Source of the DNA: Buxus sempervirens
Taxonomy: Eukaryota > Streptophyta > Magnoliopsida > Buxales > Buxaceae
Assembly: GCA_947561395.2 (NCBI GenBank)
Contig: OX387190.1
Location: 9,108,858 to 9,172,857 of the forward strand
Length of the DNA: 64,000 nt
Direction: 5' to 3'
Shown: positions 56,209 through 64,000 of the stretch, piece by piece
How positions within the stretch are numbered: position 1 is the first letter of the stretch
How the letters are laid out: each line of letters starts with the position of its first letter
Translations under genes and position numbers: made by a program
The notes under the pieces: model-generated
Seen by the model: only the letters and a program-made list of their open reading frames with translations
Told to the model about the DNA's origin: nothing
Databases searched by the model: none

Positions 56209-57143
56209 AATCCCCTGGCCTTGGTTGCTGTGTTTTGCTCATGCGCAGTATGGTCTTTTAAGGTTGTGAAGCATGTTCCTTGTCCTAGTCCCCTTTGAAT
56301 CTATACATACACACACTCCCCACTCTAGGAGCATGCTAGGTCTCGTTAATCACTTCATTATCTTTCTTTGGCATGAGCTTGAGTGTATGTATTTCTGATT
56401 CACATGCATGTGGTATAGGAATGTATATGTTAGTATCATAGATCGGAGCATGCTTTATGTTGAAGATTGGTTGGATTTCTTATCAAATTTGTGCTTGATG
56501 ATTCGTGAATAGAGAGACCAAAACAGGGACTACATGTAGCTCAAGTAGGAGAGGCAAAACCTTAAGGTCCCTCCCTTTCCTCTCTTGAATCCTAAAAACC
56601 CAAAAGAGGCCAAAATGAGGTCTCCCCCATCCCCCTGCACCACTGTGGGCCCACACAGGGGCCCACACATTTGCTGAACCTCATTTGGAAACCTAGAAAC
56701 CCAGACCCATCTGGTCCAATTGGATACACTTGTGGGCCTTCCAACGAGGCCCACACAAGCAGACCAAGATCACTTAATAAAACGAAGATAAAATCAAATA
56801 AAGGGACCCACACCACTCAAGTGGTTCCACCAGACTTAACCAACTAGACATGCTAGCTTAGGAATCAGGTGAGTTTAGAATTGAGTTGACTCGTAACCAG
56901 GAAGACCCATGGGACCCATCATCCGACGGGGCGGATCGGGGTGTCTACGGACTTCCCTGGACCGTAACCGAGACTATACTTAGAATCTCAAGCTGCATAC
57001 CAAATTAGACAAGCTTAGGCATCCAGGTGTCCGCCTGCACCCCATCAGGCGGTAGCGACTCCCTTTTTCCGTTTTTTCCCTTTAGGGGGCATGCGCGATT
57101 CCGAGCGCCTCGCAGGTACGGCTTTATGACGTTGCGCACAGCC

Positions 57144-57162
57144 TGGTGACTCTGCTGGGGAC
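57144..57162 (+). other. Primer-binding site of the Tat/Ogre element
   Basis: TGGTGACTCTGCTGGGGAC begins three bases after the LTR end GCGCACA. Tat/Ogre-lineage elements commonly carry a near-identical TGGCGACTCTGCTGGGG site used by a host tRNA primer. The position and family match make this call strong; I did not verify the tRNA species. Confidence 0.75.
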
Positions 57163-59725
57163 TCCTCAAGCCAGTCGAACCCTGGTTAGGAAAAAGAGTC
57201 AACTCACCTAGTGTAGTGGACAACACTGAGCCATAGGCACACAGCATACACTCATCACACCGTGGATGTTTACTGGCTTTTAATATGAACTTCATGGGGT
57301 GACATGCACGAGGGAGTCTGCATGGATGACCTGGCTTGAATGGATATATGATGGAATTGTGAATGCTCTTCTTCACCAAAACCTAGACCTCTCTAGTAGC
57401 CACCATTCTTAACCGTATAAAGTACTTTTGGGATGGTATTAGCTTCACGTGCCTCTGGCTTGCCGGGGAAAAGCGAAGGTAAAACATCCCCGCAGGTTAC
57501 TGGATCCCTATAGCACCGCTGGTTTCTTGCCGTGGTACGCGAGGGGTCTTGGACCTGGCACAGACCCCTTGTAGGCGTTTGTCTTGGGCTGTGTACCCTT
57601 TTTCCCACCCAGTGTTCTGATACACCTTTGTGATGATTGTGATATTGAATGATGATACAAGAGGAGTAAAAGAAATCTAAAATCCAAAAGTCCATCAGGG
57701 GCAGCAACCCCCTACCCTCTTTGCATCAAATTGAGTGAACCCTAGACTTTGGGCTATCTCGGCCCTATATTAGGAAGCCAACCAAATCTTGATCAGGGGA
57801 GCTACCCCAAATCCGTGCATTGAGTCCTGTGAGCTATGTTCCTTAACCCATTTTAGTCCGCTGGAAGTACTTTGAGTCCGAGCCAGTCTTTGAGCAGACG
57901 AAAGCCGGCCATATCAGACAGCTGAATAGATGAAAGCACATCAGATTAGAACAAGGGCACCAAACCCTAGATTTAGGAATTTGGCCCACCCACCTTGAAG
58001 CAAATTTGTATCATTCCTTTTGGCTCCCAGCAGCCTTAAGGATGAATCCTTTGCAGATTTCTGTGAATATCATGTAATTTTTGCCCTTGCTAGCAAGTTG
58101 TAAATTATTTTGGTCTGACACCTAAAATCAAAGGCAGATGGAAGAACAGATGAAAGAAAGGCTGACTGGGATTTAGAGGTACTTCCATACACCAGTATGT
58201 CTAGGAGTCGTGCCTTGCGGGGCACCAACCCTTTTTAGGGCTGTGCACACACCTTTTGATGTACTTTTCATATTCATTCTTTGATACAGATTTGCCAAAT
58301 GGTAATACCACTTAATTGTTGCTTTAATCGTGTGTACACATCTTCATGCATTGAGTGCATACACTTCAAGATCATTTGCACAAAAATTTTTGATAAAATC
58401 ATTTTCAAAGGAAATAATGCAAAAATTTCCAAAATCAAAGCTGCCTCAGGACCATGAATGGCTCCAACTCTGTGTCTCAACAAGCTATAGCCTAATCAAG
58501 AAGAAACAATTGCTAAATCAACTGGAAATCAACTCTTGTAGTTTCCAAAAATCAAAAGGAAATCAACTCTTGTAGTTTCCTAAACCAAATCAACTGGAAA
58601 TCAACTCTTGTAGTTTCCAAAACCCAAATCAATTGGAAATCAACTCTTGAAGTTTCCAAAACAAAATCAAAAGGAAATCAACTCTTGTAGTTTCCAAAAC
58701 CAAATCAAAAGGAAATCAACTCTTGAAGTTTCTTAGAAATCAATTCCTTGAGTTTCCCAAAAGAAACTCAACTCTTGAAGTTTATTAGAAATGAACTCCT
58801 TGAGTTTCCCAAAAGGAAATCAATTCTTGCGAGTTTCTCAAAAATCAACTCCTTGAGTTTCCTAAAAGGAAATCAACTCTTGAAGTTTTTTAGAAATCAA
58901 CTGCTTGAGTTTCCCAAAAGGAAATCAACTCTTGAAGTTTCTTAGAAATCAACTCCTTGAGTTTCCCAAAAGAAAATAAACTCTTGCAAGTTTCTCAGAA
59001 ATCAACTCTTTGAGTTTCCCAAAAGGAAATCAACTCTTGCGAGTTTCTTGGAGATCAAAACCAGGTACTCTCCCCTTTGCCCTCGGAAGGCAGCTAGAAA
59101 GAGATCAAAATGGAAATCAACTCTTGCAGTTTCTGGAGATCAAAACCAGGGACTCTCCCCTTGCCCCCGAAAGGCGGCTAAAAAGAGATCAAAATGGAAA
59201 TAAACTCTTGGAGTTTCCAAAACCTTCAGAAATCAACTCTTGCAGTTTCTGGAGATAAAAACTAGGGACTCTCCCCTTGCCCCCGAAAGGCGGCTAAAAA
59301 GAGATCAAAATGGAAATCAACTCTTGCAGTTTCCAAAACCTTCCGAAATCAATTCCTGTAGTTTCTGGAGATCAAAATCAGGGACTCTCCCCTTGCCCCT
59401 GAAGGCGGCTAAAAAGAGATCAAATGGAAATCAACTCTTGTAGTTTCCGACACCTTCAGAAGTCAACTATTGCAGTTTTTGGAGACCCAATCCTGGGACT
59501 CTCCCATTGACTTGGCCAAACCTCTGGAAATCGACGCTTCGCATTTCCACATCCCAATCAAATATGAAAAAAAAGAAAAAAGAGAGACCATAAATAGTCT
59601 GCATTGACATGCATTGTATCTTAATGTAATATGAATTCCTTGTACTAGCTTGTTTCCTTCTTCCTCCTTTTATTTTATCTTATTTTCCCCAAGGTTGGAA
59701 GATTGCGACTTGCAGCCCGTACCTT
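57163..59725 (+). other. Long untranslated leader of the Tat/Ogre element
   Basis: About 2.5 kb lie between the primer-binding site and gag with no conserved reading frame. The first 1.3 kb is unique-looking; 58500-59500 is a tandem repeat region (listed separately). A TTTGCTTTA-like AT-rich stretch precedes the ATG at 59751. Large leaders are common in the Ogre/Tat lineage. Confidence 0.65.
58505..59495 (+). repeat. Two-level tandem repeats on AAATCAACTCTTG
   Basis: A short unit, GGAAATCAACTCTTG(T/A/C)AGTTTCC, recurs more than 20 times. It appears first at about 42-bp spacing (58520-58720), then alternating with CAACTCCTTGAGTTTCCC (58735-59045). Finally it sits inside a longer unit of about 95-115 bp that adds GGGACTCTCCCCTTGCCCC and AAAGGCGGCTAAAAAGAGATC (59050-59480). 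Repeat length therefore grows stepwise along the leader. Frames through it are artefacts. Confidence 0.93.
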
Positions 59726-59750
59726 TTGCGCTCCAGAAGAAGACTGCAAA

Positions 59751-61430
59751 TGGATCCTATTGAAGGACGAGCACCACCTCCACTTCCACCCCAGGAGCAA
59801 GAAAAATTGGAAGACCATCCAGTGATTGCTGGTCTTAACCAGCAAATGGCCAACATGACGGCCATGATGGCAGCAATGATGCAACAGATGGAGAGACTCC
59901 AAGCACTACAACAACAGCTGCCAGTACCTCCACCACAGCAGCCAATACCTCTGTTGCAACCACCGGCGCTACAACCACAGCAACCGGTTCCTTAGCCACT
60001 GCCAATCCCTCCAGAAGAGGTACCACTAGCGCCTTTGCAGCAAAACCTGCATTTGCCCGAGCAACCAATCTCGCAACCTGTGCTAGCCCAACCAGAGCAA
60101 CACCAGCAGGTTCCGGCACCCCCTGTTATTCCATAACAACAAGTAATGCTGCAAGGAATGGGGCATGAAAAAAAAGAGTGGTACCGAGCACAAGAAGCAG
60201 CAGGTATCACAGCCCAGATGTAAGCAGATTTGCAAGCACTAAAGGAACAAATGCAGATTGTGAACCGAGGTCCCGTGCCGAGAGAAGCCTCACTGGATAG
60301 GCTGGGATTTTTCTCGAATTTGCAACTCCCACCAAAGTTCAAGTGCCCAGATTTCGTGAAGTTTGATGGAAGTGGATGCCCATTGTCACACCTTAGAGCA
60401 TACCACGGGGACATGTGTCAGTATGCATATGATGAGAGAATCATGGTCCAATTGTTCCAACGCTCACTGACGGGATCGGCACAGAAATGGTTTGCAAGTC
60501 TGGATAGGAACCAAATCAGGACATGGGATGATCTGGCAAACACATTCCTTGAGCATTTCAAGTTCAATACCGAAGTCCTGCCTACTCGGATGGAACTCCA
60601 AAAGATGTCCAAGAAGAACATCGAGTCTATTCGTGAGTATGCGAAGAGATGGAGGGAGGTAGCAGCAATGGTCCAGCCTTGGAGAAAGAGATAGTGACAC
60701 TGTTCATCTCGACGCTGGGGCAGCCCTACTATACTCTTCTACTGGGGCAATGTGCTGCAAGCTTTGCAGACCTTGTTGTAGTGGCAAATAGGATAGAGGA
60801 TGGAGTGAAATCTGGCAGAGTGGCAGGTTTTTCAGAGCCCTCAATGCAGAGAAGGAACCTCGTTGGGGGAAGAAGCATGGACAGAAAGAAAGAAGACGAG
60901 ACCATCACTTACGTCCAGCCGAACAGGCCTTTCCACTTCTCAACACCAGATAGGAAGGAAAACCAGAATAGCGGTCAAGGAACACAGTTCACAGGACGGC
61001 CGAGGCGGACACCTGAGGAGGTTCAAGCAAGGTGGAACAGGGTATTCACACCTCTCCCTTACTCATTGGCGGAACTGCTTCCAACCTTGCTGAAGGGAGG
61101 ATATTTATAGAAGAAGCAGCCCACCCACCAGTAGACCAATAGTTGCTCCTATAACGCCAACGCGTACTGTGAGTACCACATGGGAGCTTCTGGACACCAT
61201 ACCAATTGTTGCTCGGACTTGAAGCATGACGTGCAAGATTTGATTGATAACAAGCGCATCTTGGTCGATCCCCCAACGCCAACTCCTACCGTAGGCGTTT
61301 CCACCAATCCCCTCTCGGATCACTCCAAGGCATCCACCAGCAACTCAGTGAATCAGGTGGGTGACAGTAATTGTGACAAGGGGCAGTCTGATCTGTCGGT
61401 GCTAATTGGGCGGCCAGGTTAGATAGTTAG
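59751..61430 (+). pseudogene. Tat/Ogre gag relic
   Basis: An N-terminal segment rich in Met, Gln and Pro (MANMTAMMAAMMQQMERL, then proline/glutamine repeats) precedes the capsid-type region. That region has LPPKFKCPDF, FDGSGCPLSHL, SLTGSAQKWF, LANTFLEHF and SIREYAKRWRE, followed by SFADLVVVANRIEDGVKSG. Further on, TPLPYSLAELLPTLL and a knuckle-like segment (YHMGASGHHTNCCSDLKH..DLIDNK, near 61165-61255) match the order found in Ogre/Tat gag proteins. It is spread over more than one frame and is broken in a few places. Listed as a fossil part, with no present function inferred. Confidence 0.9.
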
Positions 61431-61464
61431 AGTATATCTTCAGGAGGAAATCAAGCCACCGACA

Positions 61465-62109
61465 GTGGTTGCCATCGGGAAAGGAGGTGAGGGAGACAAG
61501 CCACCTGCTCCTACTGAGGGATTACAAAATGAAGAGGTCCTGGATGTCTACATCTGCGCACTTGAGGATGACTCCCAAAGCAGTGAAGAGGTTACAGGGC
61601 CACGGCGCCGAGCCTACTATGGATGGATCAGTGATTCTCCGTCACCTCCACCCAGAGAAGGAGATGGCAGTTCAGGAGGACTATGGTTCCATGGCAGGCC
61701 CCGTATCTCAAGTTCGTTAGTTGATAGTTCGGAAGTCTCTCCCCGGAGGTCTGCTGAATGGCCTCCTAATTGCATATATGCAACATCGGAGCCGGACCCA
61801 TATCCATTATCCCTTACTGGCTCACCATCATTTGAGTATGATCTGGATTCCCTCTCGCATGAAATGCCTGAGTGGCCTGGCCTCCCTCATGTCTCAGTAG
61901 AAGGGGTGCCGCCATCTAATCCCGAACTCATGAATCTGCCTAACCCATATGAAAGCCAGGGTGAGGACCCAAAGGACACTTCATCAGACAAGGATGATCC
62001 GAATGAAGACCTTGAGGACGTAGCATCAAGTGAAAGTGACCTGGAAGAGTTCGTTGATGTGAGCACTGCTGATGGGATTGAACCAGAAAAGACTGCCGAA
62101 GCCGGCTAA
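61465..62109 (+). pseudogene. Acidic frame downstream of gag
   Basis: An uninterrupted frame of 214 codons encodes a Ser-, Pro- and Asp/Glu-rich product (DDSQSSEEV, SDSPSPPPREGDG, DEDPNEDL-like stretches) with no recognised domain. It occupies the place where protease would be expected after gag, yet no aspartic-protease motif is visible. It could be a lineage-specific extra frame or captured sequence. As part of a fossil element its role is unknown. Confidence 0.5.
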
Positions 62110-64000
62110 AGATACAGGTCATCGCTAAGGAGTGGGAGCTCCATGTCTTCCACAACCCGCAAGGCCGACCTTTAAAAGGGAGGTTTCCCTTTATTTTTGA
62201 TGTCTTTTGTTATAGCTGTGGACCTTTTAATTCTGCTTTTTTTTTTGCATATGCTTTTATGTATTAACAAAAATCTTTTGAAAAAAATACATATAAAAAG
62301 AAGAAAATACCTTTTGAAAAAATGCAAGTGTTTGGTCGATGATGACATCGTACTGAGACCATGCACCTTTTGGCAAGACCATGATCATGAAAAAAGTGCC
62401 GAGTTGCTTAAAGGTGTCTTGAGTGGGGTGCAACATACTGCTCCCATGAGAACCTGGACTAAGCTAAAGGCAACCTTTTCCTGATCCATGCTTTGATTTT
62501 CCTTTCAAACCTATCTCTACACTAGGGCAGAGCAATTCTTGAGAGAAAAGAAAGGAAAAGAAAAAAAAAGAGAGAGAAAGTGTCTAAACCAGCTAAGGGC
62601 CAAGGCCGGCTTTTATATCATGTCTCTAAGAGAGGATGAGAGGCCATCCTTCATGAATCTTGAATTTTAAGATCCGCTAGTCAAAACACTTTGGGCTTGA
62701 TCGTATTATTCAAATACCCGTGTTGTGTCTAGTCACCCCACACTAGGGCAAAGCTAAAAAAGGAAAATAAAAATGATGAATAGATTCCTGAATGAATTTG
62801 TATGAACATTTCAACCAAGCTGTCACAATTTCTGCAAAAGGATGAAAGGCCAATCCTTCCTTTATTTCCCCAGTTTTTAAAGTCATATCTCTAGTCAAAC
62901 CGTTTGAGCCTAATTTTCTTTCTTCTAACCCACTGAGTCATGAGCCCTAAATTTGGTGCTGGGTAAAGAAGAGAAGACATGAATGAGCAAAAACAAAGAA
63001 AAGGAAAAGAAAGCAAAAAACACATTGGGACTTGCTAATCAAGGCAAAAAGCCAAGATGACCCCAGAGCAAAGGAAAGAAAATGCTAAAATGCTAGAGGA
63101 AAAAACGAAGGTCACAAAAGGCCTCAAGAAGGAAAATAAAGGAAAATGAAAAGTTATTGGCAAAGCCCAAGCAATCAAGAAAAGGGTAGAACATGACTCG
63201 ATCCATTTACAAAGAAACTTTGAGCCATATTCCCTTTCTTTCATAAGCTAAAAACCTCATCCTTTGTTTCGTCCCATTAAAAATTCATTTCTAATTGTAG
63301 AAAATGTGACAATAGAATTCATGCAGATCAATGATGAAGGAATTAAAAAGAAGAACGAGCTTTGGCAAGACAAGAAGGAACCAGAACACCTCAAGCTAAC
63401 AAGGCAATTCACCATGGTCGCTAGTCCCGCCTTTCTTTTAAAATCACTTGTACAAATTTTCAAAAAAAAAAAAAACTTTTGAAAAAAATGTATTTTAGTC
63501 ATGTGCACTTGCACACACATTAAAAGCAAGTAAGCTACAAGTGCTTACCCCTTTTTTAGTCTCAGATACCTCACTACTCGACGAGAATTTTGTAGGCCTA
63601 GGCAAGGCGAAGGAACCAGAAGAAATCAAGAAGTGTCAAGAAGTCAAGAGCAGAAGAAAGGCAAAAAAAAAAAAAAAAAAAAGAGCCAATGCGGTAATAC
63701 ACCGACAAGGGAATGGCGAAGACTTCCTTTCCGTTCCCCAGCGGAGTTTTCAAGAAACCTAAAGCTACATGTCAAGATCACGCCCAGTCTGAAGAGGCTG
63801 GTTTTGCAAAAGAAGGACGAAAACAAGAAGGCTCCACAGATCCCCAGCCGGAGTCCCCATGAGCATGATCAACTCATGCCCGACAAGAAGGAACTGAGTT
63901 GTGCAAGAAAGTGAAATGGTAGGGACTCCCACCAATCCCCAATAGAGTTACCTCAAACTGGGAGGCCCCTACCACATTGGAAAAGGGAACTGGCAGAAGC
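62110..64000 (+). other. Coding-poor, purine-rich interior to window end
   Basis: I find no reverse transcriptase, integrase or host-gene signature. The stretch alternates A-rich blocks (AAAAGAAAAG, an A-run near 63664-63682) with T-rich ones. Frames are short and low in complexity. It is presumably still the interior of the Tat/Ogre element. Confidence 0.55.

Larger units (their letters stand above)
51171..57140 (+). mobile_element. 5' LTR of the Tat/Ogre element, with nested LTRs
   Basis: 84 bp of LTR start (51171-51254) are followed by a reverse LTR insertion (51255-55792). The LTR then resumes at 55793 with the GACACGGTTCCAAC unit and ends GTTGCGCACA at 57140, just before the primer-binding site. 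Its terminal 350 bp match 32150-32470. A 280-bp chromovirus LTR scrap (55925-56208) also lies inside. The pair GAAGG (51250-51254) and GAGGG (55793-55797) is a one-mismatch target duplication for the nested reverse LTR. Confidence 0.82.
51171..64000 (+). mobile_element. Tat/Ogre-type LTR retrotransposon, runs off window
   Basis: It starts TGTAAGCACCTC inside the MULE transposase. Parts in order: a 5' LTR (51171-57140, inflated by nested insertions), a primer-binding site, a long leader with tandem repeats, a gag relic (59750-61430), a further acidic reading frame (61465-62109) and a coding-poor stretch to the window end. The gag signature (LPPKFKCPDF, KFDGSGCP, SLTGSAQKWF) is that of the Ogre/Tat lineage. 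No protease, reverse transcriptase or integrase is recognisable within the first 6.8 kb of the interior. It is a fossil with a few interruptions in the coding parts seen. Confidence 0.88.

Overview
The window is plant nuclear DNA, from an angiosperm whose species I cannot name. Evidence: one spliced host gene with plant-type GT-AG introns (a proteasome-regulator PI31/PTRE1 gene), and otherwise plant transposon families (Ty3/gypsy chromovirus LTRs, Tat/Ogre LTRs and gag, hAT, MULE, MITEs). The rest is nested repeats, with no rRNA, CRISPR array or bacterial-style operon.

Layout. 1-13174: chromovirus (Tekay-like) LTRs around the broken 3' part of a chromovirus pol; a solo LTR (2266-5269) and a further LTR (6448-9502) sit inside. 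13175-16.0 kb: a reverse-strand LTR of the same family. 16612-19888: a reverse solo LTR of a Tat/Ogre family. 20.1-21.7 kb: LTR fragments. 21.7-27.3 kb: a hAT transposon whose four-exon transposase frame has one visible stop codon. 27972-36186: an old Ac-like hAT split by an Ogre solo LTR (29405-32470) and a chromovirus solo LTR (32783-34518). 36281-37130: a GC-rich non-autonomous hAT in the upstream region of PI31. 37393-42561: the PI31 gene, nine coding exons. 43.1-47.7 kb: a hairpin MITE, then a GGT-rich tract holding a hAT-type MITE and a solo LTR. 48-51.2 kb: a MULE with a broken transposase, cut by a Tat/Ogre element that starts at 51171 and runs off the window. That element's 5' LTR contains a reverse Ogre LTR, which itself contains a reverse chromovirus LTR. 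Primer-binding site, leader repeats and a gag relic follow.

Many LTRs can be placed by exact 5-bp target duplications: ATTAC, AGCAG, ATAAC, TATAT and TGGTA. Nearly all are solo LTRs.

The most unusual signal is inside the chromovirus LTRs. Diverged copies share an ordered module: TATA box; splice-donor-like site followed by a TAACACCC box; a GC-rich block built on CGCCTAGGCGATC-like words; minisatellites; a small hairpin whose stem shows compensatory changes; a splice-acceptor-like site; and a short acidic, tyrosine-rich reading frame ending near EDYYYP. I do not recall this module being described. The Ogre LTRs have their own module: tandem repeats of about 147 bp, paired G-boxes and palindrome clusters near the TATA box.
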